Positions 20,651 through 33,480 are shown, numbered from the stretch's first letter. The stretch is DNA of 64,000 bases from Symsagittifera roscoffensis (GCF_963678635.1 NC_087070.1:3663157-3727156); one strand, 5' to 3'. Translations and numbers: made by a program. Notes: generated by a model not told the origin, from the sequence alone.

Positions 20651-23600
20651 ATCAAGAAAATTGAAACAAAAAAAAGATTCCGAGAAAAATGAATTGTTGG
20701 TTTTTCGTTGGTTCGCTCAAGTTTTGTCGGACAAAATGCCACAACGTATTTTGCTTGTGGTGTAAACAATTTTCCTTGTAGTTTCAAGTGCAAGTGTTGT
20801 TCATTCTAATTTCAAGGGGGATTTTAAAAAATTTTTTTTGAATTATTAAGCTTTTTTTTCGGTTCAGTTGGTGTCTGCTGAAAAATTATCGGCTTAGGTG
20901 CCATATCACTGATTTTGCTTGTGCTGTAAGCAACTGTCAATGTAGCTGCAAGCGTTGATTTTTGTATTTTAAAGTTAAAGGTCTTAAAAAATTTTCGGCT
21001 CTGCTCAAAGATTGTCGGCTTTGTTTCTTTTCGTAAAATTTGTTCCGTTGTTGCTGACTTAAAGTTCAAGTGTCTCTGGCATGTTTGCCTGGAATGAACT
21101 TCTATCTAGACAAAAGTTTATATGAACTAGTTTTTTTCAAACGTTTTTGTCTTCGACTTTTTATGTTTTTCTTTGTTTGTGTTGTATCGCAAGTGGTGCG
21201 AAGCTCCGCTTTGCCTCTGTGACAACTTTTTTTCCATTTTTTCCGATGACAATTTTTTTCCGGTAGAAAAGATAAGTTTTAATTTGAATAAATGAATTGA
21301 ACAATTATATTATGACAAATTCTTTTTTTCTTAGTTTTTTCCAGTTAAATTCGAATTTTCAGACTTTCGTTTTTCTGCTCAGGTTTTTTGGCTTAGTTGC
21401 CTCATCGCGAATTTGCTTGTGCTGTTGTTTGAGGGGACTTGAAAATATGGAAGTTTTTCTTATAAAGTTATTTCATTTTTTGGCTAAACTTGTGTCTGCT
21501 TAAAGATTGCCTGCTAAATCTGCTGCAAAATTAGTATTCAGATGTCTGTCAGTTTTGCCTAAAATGAACACTCTTCTGAGACTTACGAGTATTCAAATTT
21601 TGGAAAACCTAGTTTTTTAAAAATTTTTTCGACGTTGTTTTTTATGTCTGTGTTGTATCTTATGTGATGCGAAGCTCTGCTTCGCCTCTGTGATCAAGTT
21701 GCGATAGCAAGTGTTTAATTATCGGCAATTATGCTTTTTCTTCTGAGCAGATTTGTCTAAATATGAACTCTCAACTGAACTTACCATTATCGTCTTTGAC
21801 TGTATGTTTTTTCTAACTTAGCTGGAAAGTAGGTTATATTATCAAATAATTTACCTAGTAATCATATTTTAGGAAATTTACGTAAAGTTTCCAAATTTTG
21901 GGATTGAATGGGCTCTGTTAAAATTTGGTTCTATTTTAAAAACAAGAAAATAATCGAAATTTGTGTAACTCATAGGTTTTAAAGCCTCGTTTTTTGCTCA
22001 AAAACCGAATGTCAACTAGTGGAAAGATTACTTTGTAAGCTGATTGATTGGTTGTGAGCAGAAGCATTTTACGCAAATATAAAACTGTTTGTCTAGGATT
22101 TTTGCAGTTGATTTTTCTCGCTGTTTTTTTAACCAAAATTTGATCGATATCGTTCCTGTCACTTTTTCGGATGGAATACTGAATATGTGAGATCTTCGAA
22201 TAATTTACTATTTCGAAATTTACGAAACCTCTCTCTTGTATGTAAAAAAATCATTCGAGTTTCAAAATCATATGCTAGCGCAAAGACTGATTAAATTAGT
22301 ACGCATTCAAGTCAAACAAAGATCTCGTATTTTCAGTTTTCTCTCCATTAAAAAGTCTTTAAAGAGGAATTACAAAAAGAAACATTATATGAACGTTTTT
22401 GGGAACCTTTCCGAGAAGCGATCATGATCAAATTGGCAACAAATTGAGACTTCAATGAGTCAATCTGATAATTTTCTCTAGAAAAGATGCATTACCACGT
22501 AAACATTCTCCCATCTAAAATGATTTTAATTTTTTTTTCTTCTTGTCCATTTTTGTTCCAAAACATGTTTTGGCCGTTGCTTTTCAAATCAAAGTTAATT
22601 CTAGGCTTCAAAATTTAGAACTATTGTCACTAATTCACTCGCTGCTTTCAAAACTGCCTTATAATCTTAAAAAACTAGCATGAAAAGTTGATCAATCTGC
22701 TCCCAAATTCAGTCTTGATATTTTTGATGGAAGATCAATCAGCTTTCAAAATTTTGTGAAGTTTTTTATGACACCAGATTTCGACCCAAAATTTTTTGTC
22801 GCCCGGTAATAGGTTTCTACTTCTTCTTAAGGGCGTTTATTAACTTCATCATATACAGTCGCGATTTTTTCGTAGCTGCGTTTTTGTCTTTTTTTCAAGT
22901 TTTTTTATCAAATAATTTTTCCAAGTTTCCTGAAAATTTTTGGTTGGCTTTTTTTTCAATCACTTTCGTGTAGCGAAATATGTTTTTTGCATCGCAAAAA
23001 TTGCGAAGCTCCGCTTCCCATCCGTAATGAGTACTTACATCAAAATTTCGTTAATAATTTGTTTTGTGGAGAATGAATTTAAGAATTTCTTCATTTGTAA
23101 AAAGAAATAACAAAAAATAATCAAAAATTGATTTTGGAAACAATTCCTCCGACGTCTGAAAATTTGAGCTTTTTCGAAACACCGCCCTTGAACAAATCTT
23201 CGATTTTTTCGCCATAATTTTTGAAAGATAATTTTTTTTAACAAGCGCTAAAATTTTGACCAAAACTGATTCTCTCAAAAGCGAAAAAAATAGTCTCTTT
23301 AATAAACAGGTTTTTTCGTTTTTTGCCGTACTCGCCATGAGTGATTAACATGATAATCAAAATCAAACAACTGATAATAAATGTTTGTAGATTCTGCGAA
23401 ATCTTATGAGCTGTTTTTTTTACGGCTGGAACGGAAGCACGGTTAAAATCACTTGATGTCTCAGGCACTCATCGTCTGAAGTTTAATGGCTAAAATTTTT
23501 CTTTGATGCTTCAGGCACACATCTGAAACTTAATGGCAATTTTGTAACTGAAAAAGTAAACGCTTTCAATTTTTTGTCGTTCCTGCTGTGATTAGCGGAA

Positions 23601-23774
23601 ACAAAGGAAAAACTAGAATGTTAGTAAGTTGGAAATACTCATTAACAAGGAATAACTAAATGAAGCTTTTAAAACTAATTTTTTTTGCAGTAAACTAATG
23701 ATTTCGCTCCTTATATCGAAGTAAAACTTAACGAAATAAAGTCGATAAATTTACAATTAAAACACAATAAATAT

Positions 23775-23832
23775 GAACAAGACTGCTCGTATCAGGGCGA
23801 AGCCCCAAATGTTCCGACTGACTTTTAAGGTC
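23775..23832. repeat. Right-end TIR copy in duplication copy 2
   Basis: GACTGCTCGTATCAGGGCG, AAGCCCC and TGTTCCGACTGAC. Duplicate of 17812-17862, closer to the family consensus. Confidence 0.5.
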
Positions 23833-24572
23833 TATGAAGCAGCAAGAACATGAAAAATTAAATGTAAAAAAAATTAAAATTAAAAAAAAAATTTGATATT
23901 TTTTGTGAAAACATCCACCACACGCCATATTAAAAACAAATGATAACTTTTGCTCCTATTAACAAATCAATTATGACATATAAGCTTCCTTGAATCAATT
24001 TGGAAGGATTTCTAATACAGATTAAATCTCGCTTACGCGTTAATAGCGCGAAATCTATCGCGCGTTAATTGTCCTAAATTGGCCAAAGTGGCAATCTTTA
24101 AACCCCCATAACAGTACGGAAAACGATTACAGGTGAAATATATTTTCAAAATTTAATCTCAGGACAACAAAAGCTTTCGATTGATGAGAAAAAATTCCGT
24201 CAAAAATGGCTAGTTAAAAAGTCGAAATTTGTCTGAAGAAAAAGAAACCCACCCCGAGCTCAGAAATTCTGTTACTTTCGTTATGAAAGTCGGAACAATT
24301 ACCACTTGAATCATTGCTGACTATTTGGTGTCTGATCTTAAGTGGCAAAAAAGAAAAAAGGAGGAGCACTTTGCGTGTTCCAACCACCGTTTTTCAAATT
24401 TACGGCGTTTTTTTGCGCGGTGTAGGGAAAATTAAGAAGCTTTAAAACTTAAGAATCAGTAATTATAGCCTAACAGTTATACTTAAAAAACGAAAACTGA
24501 AAACAATTAGTATTTCAACAAGTTTAAAACAAGAATTCAAATAAACGATTCCAAAAACTATTCGATTTGAAT

Positions 24573-24630
24573 TAAGGAACAGTCGGAACCTTCAGGGCTT
24601 TGCCTTGATACACGAGGGAGCAGTCTTCCC
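24573..24630. repeat. Left-end TIR copy in duplication copy 2
   Basis: GGAACAGTCGGAACCTTC, AGGGCTTTGCC and GAGCAGTCTT. Duplicate of 18595-18645, with no right-end partner before the CPEB gene. Confidence 0.5.
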
Positions 24631-25305
24631 GCATTTAAGAAAAGTGAAAACAAATCGAATATAATGGATTTTCGTGGTCTATAATGTTATAAATATAATC
24701 GATTCCCATGTTACGTTCAGACAACAAAATTCGACTAAAAATGGATTTCAATCCATTTTTTTTTTCTTTAAAACAAAATGCATTATAATTCATTTGGAAT
24801 CCATTATAATGGATTTTATAATAAGTAGGAAATCACATTAAAATGAATTTTTTCCACTTTATTTTTGTTTCGCGCTTAGTGCAACATTTTTCAAGAAATT
24901 CTGCATTTATCAAGTGAGTTATGCGGAAACTTGGCAAAGCGAGTGTACGGCCTAATCCATTTCTAAACCTAAACTCAAATTGCAAAAAGATTCCGTTAAG
25001 CTCTCCCCCTAACGTTTGCCCGTTTGCTGCCCTTCATTCCCCCGAACGTTTGCCCCTTTGCTACCCTCTATGAACCCCTGAACACCCCCCCCCCAAAGTT
25101 TCTAATAATAAAAAAGTTTCTAACAAAATTGTTGAAAGGAACAAAATTCAGTTTTTGAGTAACATAAGAAAGTAAAAAGTAACAAAAATATCAAAGTTAG
25201 ACAGAAAATAGTTAAATTGAACAACAAGTAACCAACGTAACCAACTTTAGTTTAAAACGTAGAAAAGACTTTATGTGCGTTGAAATTCGCATCTCAATAA
25301 AGTGG

Positions 25306-25503
25306 AAAGAAAATCAATTATAATTTAGTTTCGTTGTCAGTGTCCACAAAAGTGAAAAAAAAATCGATTATAATGGATGAAAAAAGGATTTTGTTGCCTC
25401 AAAAAATAGTAATATTTATAATCCATTTTTAATTGATTATAATCGAATTGTTTTCACTTTTGTGGACACTGACAAGAAAACTCAATTATAATCAATTTTT
25501 ATG
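25306..25503. mobile_element. MITE-like element with long terminal inverted repeats
   Basis: Perfect 23-bp arms at 25336-25358 and 25451-25473 (GTCAGTGTCCACAAAAGTG and its complement). Imperfect pairing extends outward over AAAATCAATTATAATTTAG versus CTCAATTATAATCAATTTT, giving arms of about 50 bp. The interior contains ATCGATTATAATGGAT and ATAATCCATTTT. No ORF. No flanking target duplication was resolved. Confidence 0.7.
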
Positions 25504-25504
25504 C

Positions 25505-27101
25505 ATGGAATTCCAATGCGGGTTGTTTCCACTATATGGCGCGTGTTTGTTCTTGTGCAAGCGATCTTTTTCTGCTTATTTTCAAAACCAAGTGGTTTTT
25601 GAAGGGAGAATTGACAATTGTGTTCTAAAGCTGCAAAGAAAGACTTCTTATATAGTTGGTGCTTACAGCTAACATTATAGAAAGTTGATGTATTTTAAAT
25701 CGGTCAGAAATATATACGAAGAGAGTTATAATTACAAGTTAATTCTGTCTTCTTAGTGATTATCATCAAGGAACGTGTCGTCCCTGACAATTCTGACACC
25801 TGTTTTCGCATGAAAACTTAAGCTTTAAAAGAACAAAAACACCTGAGAGTCAAGTTGCTCCGCCCTTTTTGGTGGTCGGAACAATAAAACACATGATACG
25901 ATACCCTGGTCACGAAAAAACTTGTGACGCTTGGCGGATCACCAAATTTTTCTTAATGAACATGATCGGGCAGTACTATGGAAACCAACGTTAAATCGTG
26001 GTGCAAGTAAGGATAACATCGCATCCGAGAAATAGGAACTGGATATACTGCCTTTTTTATGTAGAAGTTTTGCCATTTCATGGAATTCGTTTAAAAGTTG
26101 CTATAGCTCACATAATTAATGCGCTCATTTGCGTTGCTAGTTTAGTGTGTGTGATGTTCATTATATGGTTGGGTTCAATAGTAGTTATTTATGCCTAATT
26201 CAAAACTCGTCTCCAAAAAATTCTAATTAGAATAGAAAAAGCAGCAGTTCATAAAATATATTCCACGAAATTGCGTAACACGGAAGCCTTGTATCGTGAA
26301 CACATTTTGAGCAAAAACGGGAATAAAATTTTTAATTAATAGGGAATAATCTCGTAGTCGTTGCCTGTTAATGACATCCTGTTTTTTGGAAGTTTTCGTT
26401 GCTGCTGAAAAATGGTTACTTTGCTGCACCCCTGAACTTGAAAACCATCATTTGTTTCGTTACGAGCACGAGGGATGTGCATCGCCTCGAAATTTTTGCA
26501 AAAAAATAACTTTATTCGAATTTAAACCGTACTTAGTCTCCGAAGTTTATACGCCCTGAAGTCAATGAGACCCATTAGGAACAGTACACTGAACTTGTAA
26601 GTTTTAACAAGCTTTTAGAAAATACAGTCGTGAAGCTACCACCTTAATTCTGCGCATCTCTGTATTAAACACGAACCTCCCCAAATGACCCAGAAAATCC
26701 TTATCTCTCTTTTAGAAAGCGGGGATTTATTCCTTTAACGTTTTCACATGTTTCGAATCTAGAATGTACAGATTAGTCTTTTAAGCAATAATTGTTTCTA
26801 AGTGACGTAAACTGAGCTTCTAGAAACGACCAGTGTGAAAAAATGACAACCAGTTCCATTAATGTGAAATAATGCAATCAAACAACCAGACATTCAAGGC
26901 CATTTTCAGTCAGTTTTCGAACTTGCTGAAGTAAGCTTCCACTCGACAATAGAGCGGAGTCAAAATTCACTCACTCTTTTCGGACAAATTTCGAGTTTTT
27001 ATCCTTAAAACTCTCAAAGCTTCATTTAAGTCTAATTTTGATTCATTATATCAGGTCAAATTTATTATCCACGTAATCTTTTCTTGTGAAGAACAATTGA
27101 A
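25505..27101. other. Upstream region of CPEB, no gene seen
   Basis: About 1.6 kb of unique-looking AT-rich DNA. Small ORFs show no recognisable domains. It probably includes CPEB 5' UTR and promoter. A TTATATCAG acceptor-like site ends at about 27054, 48 bp before the CPEB ATG. Confidence 0.4.
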
Positions 27102-30100
27102 ATGTCTACTACTCTTGTGAGTTTAGTTCTCGCTTATTAAGTAAAAAGTGATAACGACCTAATAATTTTTTTTTCATAGGAAAACGCGGCTAGTGAATCA
27201 TCGATAATATCCGTTCGGGGATCCGAAATGACCGATAGGCGGGTTAGCGATTCGTTCGATAAGCGAAGCTCTGTGGGTGGTGGATCTTCGAAATCGGAAT
27301 ACAGCACAGCAACATCAATTGATTCGGGTTTTGTGAGCGAAGAACCAAGTCCCACTGGCATGGAAGCATGGGATAAGCTGAAGGCTGGCAAACTGGAAGG
27401 AGGCCCTGTCAAGGATGTGAATTCCCATACCGAAGTCGTTAGACCTAGTACTCTGTCGTCGGGGAAGAGTCCGCGAAAGGCTACAAGGCAAAGTGACTCG
27501 TCAGGAACTCAGCCTCCGAATAAAAAAGGTGAACGGTTTTAAAATTTCTGTCCAAATAAGTTTCGTTGGCCTATAAAATTTTTATTCTACCAGGTAATTG
27601 GTATTACCTTTTGATGCAACAGTAAAGAACCCAGATTATATTCCAAAAGTTGTTTTGTGACTTTCAGAATGCCTTTCGTACGCGGATCAGCCTGGACCCA
27701 GTCGGCCCATCAACATCCAACAATCCTCTCTGACTGGTCTGCAGGGATCATCTCTGGGTTCTCAAAACCAGACTACCCCTTCCTCCCTGCGCCAGATCCC
27801 AATCAGCCCCGAGAGTCTGTTCGCTAATGCGGCCGGACTTCAAGGTGGTCTCCCGGGAGGAATTCAGGGGGGATTGGGGGGACTGGGAGGTGCCGGAGGA
27901 ATGAGCCAGAACGCCCAGCTGATCCAACAGAATCGGTTGTTTCTTCAGGTAAATGAATGATTTGAGTGGTTTCATTTATTAATTTTAAAAATTACGGTAA
28001 ATAGAAGCCTAAATTTTGAAAAAGACGGTAAATAGAAGCCTAAATTTTGAAAATGACGGTAAATAAAAGACGTTATTTTGTAAATATGACAAAAGGGACA
28101 TTTTTGAGAAAAAAGTTTTTCGTCAATATTCTTGAAGGAACAAACTTCGATACTTTGTCAAACCAGCTCTTTAAAACGCGCAATGATTAAATGAAAGCAA
28201 CTATAGGCAGTTTTTCCGGAAATATCCAGTTATGGACGTATAACTTAGTTTTGGATACTATTTCAGTTGTTGGACATCCAGTTATGGACATGAAATTTAT
28301 TTTTTCGACATTTCAGTTGTTGGAGCGATTTCAGTTGTTGGAGCAGCAGAGCGCAATGAATTGGCTGCAGCTGATAACGGCGGGGGGTGGCGCAGGGGCT
28401 GCTGGGGGGAGTATGCTAGGTGCTCTGGGAGGGGGATCTAGTCTGTACCAGTTGGCGGATCAGTTGCAGCAGCAGCACAACAGGAACAATGGTGGAGGAA
28501 TGGCAATTGGGGGTGGTATGACATCGACGCCCAATAAACCCCTGCCAACGCAGAGTAAATGTAAGTTTGGTTGAATTTTGGAATTGGCGGGGCTTCCTAT
28601 TCTGTTCAGAACTGTTGGCGGTATTGCAATTAACCGAGCAGTGGTTTGCGCAGAATTTTGTCAACCGTTTGGTTGGGTCTGCCGAAATGTATGGGGGGAC
28701 CATAACTGAAGTTCTGCGGCATCAGTCATTTTTGTAGACAATTTAGATTAGTTTGTAACTGGCTTTACGAAGTTTTAATTGGTCTGCTGAAAATGGATAA
28801 CCGTAACTTATACCAAATGCCCCCTCTGGGCGCGCGGTTTTTATTCCCCGACTAAATTAAGCTTAATTTTATTATGCTCTACCGAAGGGCTTTGCAGGGT
28901 TGAGTATTTAAACCGAATACCTTAGGAATGGCCTTCTTGGCGAGCATGCTAATTTTTTAGAGCACGCAGACATCATGAACAAAAGTTGTAAAAATTCGCA
29001 GAGTGATGGGGGGAAGTTGAATTGCCAAGTGTGAGCAGAAAACTGCATCATAAATTGCGAGTCATCATACATTGCGATTGAGAGCGATTTAGAAACAAAT
29101 CTAGTTTGCTAAAAAGAATTTCTTTTTTAATTAAGTTTCCAGTTGGGCGAAAGTTCTGCTGCCTCATCGATGAAGGTTGTCTTAAAAAATACAACTAGCA
29201 AAAAAAATTCGGACAGACAATTTCAATTCAAAAGAGCAATTGAAAATGCTACGTTTTCGATTTTCGGGAAGAATTCGCGACAACACCAATTATCTTTGAA
29301 ACATCGATACTCCATAAAATATTCTAATGAAATTCGATGTTAACATGATCGTTTCAGTGGGCAAGATGCATGTGGCAGGCAGTGTGTCTGGCTTGAACTC
29401 CTCTCGTCTGAGCAGCAGTTCTGGCTACCAGACTGACAGTAGTTTCAACACGTCTGCCGAGAACTCACTTCACGAACTGGTGGTAAGCACGAGTTAAAAC
29501 GAGCAGAAACAGACTACAATTATTTCAACCGGGGCAAAAAATCAACACAAATTCGAAAAAGAGCATTTATAATTAACTCAAAATGCTTCAGTTATTCGAT
29601 TTGCCTGATTTGATTAACAAGACATCAATTTTCAGTAATTATCGATGAATTTGGCTTTATTGCTTCAGTCGAAGATAGCCCTGCAGGGTCCGAACCAGGG
29701 CCAGAGCCTTAACGACACTCTAGGCACAAGCGGAGTGTTCACTGACTCGGGATCGCTGGAGCTGCTGCGGGACTCCCGCTGGACCAACCAGAGCTACATT
29801 GAGCCCAGTTCGTCGTACGGGGGATCCAGTGGGAATTTGATTGCTGTCGACCAGTTGGCCGAAAACCATCGGAAGTCCGCTGGTAAAAGCCATTAATTCT
29901 TTTTATGTAGTAGTCGGCAGCCACTTAGATTTGGGTTAATGTGGGATCTGAAACTTCTAAGAATTTCAAGGAGTTCCAAGGAATTCCAGTTTTAAAATTA
30001 AAACGAAAATCATTTTTCGGAACGTTCGAACTTCTGATGCGCTTTGAGATCAGACTGGAAATTATTTCAGCGAGCAGTGAGGCCACGTGCACTTGGGTTG

Positions 30101-32956
30101 GGCAACTCCCCCCTAAGAACACGAAGAACCCTTTGTACAGTTGCAAGGTGTTCTTGGGAGGAGTACCATGGGACATCACTGAGCTACAGCTCCAGCAGCA
30201 GTTCAAGCAGTTCGGCCCCGTGACAGTCGACTGGCCGGGGAAAGACAAGAACCACTCTAAGAATCCACCAAGTGGTAAAGGTCGAACATGAGAGACCACA
30301 ATTCAAACAATCTTCAGTACTAGTAGAAGTAGTATATGGCTATGGCCACTTCTGACTTATAGAAAATGCAAAAGTTTCCTGAGCTAGTTCAGTTTTTGGA
30401 GATGATATTTAAAAAAAAATTTTGGACCTAGAGCGATGTCTGCCAATTTAAGGTGACGTAGCTGCTATTGAAAACGCTATTGAGAGGTTATTTGTCTTAT
30501 TGCTGGCCTCTCGATGAAGCTTTTAATCATGCGATCGATCATGTATTCAAAATGGATTTCAAAAGAAGTGGATTTTTCGATTTTTTACTGGTTCTGAAAT
30601 TCATTTGAGTACGTTGTTCTGTTGCAGGCTACGTGTACTTGATCTTTGAGAATGAGAAGGCGATCAAGGCTCTGTTGAACAGCTGCACCAATGACTTCTC
30701 TAATAGCAATGGCACTGGTTTGGGCCAGAATGCGAGTGGGGAGTACTACTACAAATTGTCCTCCAAACGCACCCGCTCCAAGGAGGTATCTATCTACCAT
30801 CATCAACCACTACTTCAATACTCTAGCGTTTTCAGATACTAGCGCCTGGCGGATATTGAATTTTCTCGGGAATTTTCAAAAAAATTTGTTCTTTTTAGCG
30901 CTTAAAACGGGCCAAATAACGCGTTTTAAAGCACTGTATGAAAAAATTTGCCTCCCCCTTCAAAATTAGCATATAGAAATTTTAAGTCAGCCAGATAGAC
31001 AAATGAAGGTCCTAAAATAGATACTGGCTAATGGGACTCGTTGGGCAGTCAGGGGGTCGAATCCCTGTGAAAAGAAAGCTCCCCCCCCCCCCCCACCCCA
31101 CCTAAATCCTCCCCTGCTACAGGTGATGCCAAATTGTTGGAAATATCGACACTCTTGGCTTGTCAAGTAGTCCGAAAATTATAACGGGCAATCAAAACTT
31201 TCCCGTTCAGTTGCATATGTACAAAAAACTGTTTTCGAAGCAATGATTTTTTGATTTTGCAAATCTTATAGTTGTTCCGTACTTAATATTTGACCGAAAA
31301 ATTTTGGCTGTTATAACATTTGTTAGCTTGAACTTCAAGGTCAATCCAGAAGAACCTGTATGCACTTAAAAATGCAGTTCAATGGAGGGTTGATTAATAT
31401 TAATGCTGGTGGCAGGTGCAAGTGATCCCGTGGGCGGTGGGAGACAGCAACTACTCTCGGGTTCCCCAGGGTGCAAGATGTGAGACTACAAGAACAGTGT
31501 TCGTGGGGGCACTGCACGGGATGCTGAATGCAGAGGCACTGGCCAGCATCATGAATGATCTGTTCGGAGGAGTCACTTTTGCAGGCATAGACACTGACAA
31601 GTACAAGTACCCTATAGGTCAGTGAACACTAGGAACATCTGGGAATCTGTAGGCAGTTGTGCTAGTTCTACAAGGTGGTTTTGAAAAAAAAGGTTCTTGC
31701 CTATTTAACAAAAAAACAATTGGTGAATCTCCATTGGAATTCAATTAGCAAACCTGCTTAGAGATGGTGGTCTTCAAAATGTCCGTTAGAAGGTTATGCG
31801 TTTGTCGGAAGTTGAAAAGCGAAAGTTAACTACATTTGTAGCGAACTATTGATACCATTGATACCTCAGGAGTTTGACCCCTGTATGACCAACGAAAAAG
31901 CCCTATAGTTCATGAGAACATGAAAGTGTACACCTAGTGTACATGAAAACCAACCCTGTGGCTCCAATATGCTAAATTTGAAACTGATGATTGGCACCAT
32001 TCAATTTATAGTTTTCAATTGAGCAATCTCAGCTATTTTCAATAATTTTTTGAGGATATGTGAAAAACGGATGTTTCAGGATCTGGTCGAGTGGCATTTA
32101 ACAACGACCGGTCCTACATGAAGGCAGTCTCAGCCGGTTTTATCGAAATCAAGGCAAACAAGTTCAACAAGAAGGTCCAGGTTGACCCCTATCTGGACGA
32201 CCATTTGTGCAGTCAGTGCCAACAGGTCCAGGGTCAATACTTCTGCCGAGAGGTCATGTGCTTCACTTATTACTGTCTGCCCTGTTGGAACTGGCACCAT
32301 TCAATCGAGGCATACAAGCCACATGTGCCACTCACCCGCAACAGCAAGGTATTCATACTAACCATTACTCAACAAACGCCCTTTCGCTATAACCAATCGA
32401 CTGAAAATTTAAGAAAAAAGTTTATAGTGGATATCTGAACGAAATCATCAATTTTAAGGAAGACTATCATAAAAATTTTGACGATATCCGAGTGAGATCT
32501 CAATTTTAAGGCTATCATAAAATTTAAGTTGTATTAATGAGAAATCCCACCTTCCATGTCTGTTACATGACTCGTTGTTGAATTATTTGTTCATAGGTGA
32601 AGAACAACATTGTGCCCCCTGTTACTGCTGTGAACAACATGCCTGCGACCAACTTCGGCATCATGCAAGGAGAACACCACGGGGACACTTCAAGGGATAA
32701 CGGCATCAATGGTATCACTCCAGCATCGACATCGGCCGCCTTCCAATCCGCCCCCGGAGGTGTCGGAGTCGGAGGAGCCGCCGGAGGTCTTGGTTCACTC
32801 GGAGGGTGCGAGGGGGTGAACTTGACGACAATGCTAGCAAACATGGCATCGGGAGGAGGACTTGGATCTGGCGGAAACATGTCATGCGGAGGAACAGCCG
32901 GTCTGTTCCAGAACTCTGGAAATAATCTGGCATCTACTATTGAAGCGATGAACTAA
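27102..32956 (+). CDS. CPEB1: CPEB1/Orb-type cytoplasmic polyadenylation element-binding protein (11 exons, 800 aa)
   Basis: Exons: 27102-27116, 27180-27528, 27668-27948, 28335-28560, 29358-29482, 29669-29882, 30071-30274, 30628-30785, 31416-31617, 32080-32348 and 32597-32956. All phases agree and the total is 2403 nt. RRM1 (about 425-520) has [13 protein letters not shown] and, across an intron, [11 protein letters not shown]2 (about 546-630) has [22 protein letters not shown] and [12 protein letters not shown]. The ZZ-type zinc domain (about 634-675) has [21 protein letters not shown] and HH. GVPWDIT and [10 protein letters not shown] are CPEB1-like, not CPEB2-4-like. By family it binds UUUUAU elements in 3' UTRs and controls polyadenylation and translation. 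The N terminus is Ser/Gly/Gln-rich and disordered. Residues 681-800 form a Gly/Asn/Ser tail after the ZZ domain, longer than typical CPEB1. The 15-nt first exon and the start are less certain. Confidence 0.92.
27994..28080. repeat. 31-bp tandem repeat, 3 units (CPEB intron 3)
   Basis: ACGGTAAATAGAAGCC followed by TAAATTTTGAAAA starts at 27994, 28025 and 28056. The third unit is diverged at its end. Confidence 0.8.
28261..28340 (+). promoter_or_regulatory. Triplicated 3' splice site before CPEB exon 4
   Basis: ATTTCAG followed by TTGTTGGA occurs three times, with AG ending at 28266, 28316 and 28334. Use of 28334 (annotated) or 28316 keeps the frame and differs by six codons (LLERFQ). Use of 28266 meets a TGA after eight codons. 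Confidence 0.65.
31022..31072 (+). repeat. Possible tRNA-like fragment (CPEB intron 8)
   Basis: A TGGCTAATGGGACTCG stretch, a GACT/AGTC mini-stem, and box B-like GGGGTCGAATCCC with a CAGGG/CCCTG stem. A C14 tract follows. The 5' half is incomplete, so this may be a decayed tRNA-derived repeat. Confidence 0.3.
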
Positions 32957-33480
32957 ATGTGGAATGCTGATGAGAAAATGAAGAACTGAAGTTTTTGATC
33001 AATGTTTTCATGTGTGGGTTCACGTGGAAACTTTTGACCCGAAAAGTAGTCGTTGAGTGAATTCTACTCGTCTTAAATTAATGTGGGCTGGGTTCCCAAT
33101 TTATATTCAATATCTTAAACCTGTATTAATCCAATATTTATTGTCTTGTCTTATACCAATATTAATGTACTTTTGTCGTCTTTAGAAAAGAATCGTATTC
33201 AACATTGTCTCGTGATGTCTTGTTATGTAACTTGTGTTTATTAATAATGATGTCTTAAAACTTCTCGCCTTCTAGTATATTTCAAAAAGTTCAGGAAAGC
33301 TTTGATTATATATTTTATATGATTATAGTATGTTTTATAAACGTTATTATCGCTGCTTCGATTCATATATCATTGGTGCTTCGATATAGAAAATTCTTGA
33401 GGCTTTCAGAAATTTCTGATAGCTCTATCAATTTCTCCGAATTGATAATCTTATTACATGGCTGTTGATAGCCAATAGCA
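32957..33480 (+). other. CPEB 3' UTR and flank
   Basis: AT-rich sequence after the TAA with several U-rich stretches (TTTATTG near 33136, TTTATTAATAATG near 33236). No clear AATAAA-type signal was pinned. From about 33480 the satellite starts. Confidence 0.45.

Larger units (their letters stand above)
19292..25189. repeat. Large tandem duplication, copy 2 (about 5.9 kb)
   Basis: Colinear with 14173-19291. It carries about 900 bp (roughly 20940-21838) that copy 1 lacks, with two more 3' hairpins (21197 and 21669). Small indels and substitutions are spread evenly. It ends AGTAACAAAAAT before unrelated ATCAAAGTTAG. It could be a segmental duplication or two tandem copies of a noncoding element. 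Confidence 0.75.

Noticed and set aside
27137-30806. Antisense ORFs over CPEB exons (e.g. 30585-30806)
   Set aside because: They are shadows of GC-rich, Gly/Gln-rich sense exons.
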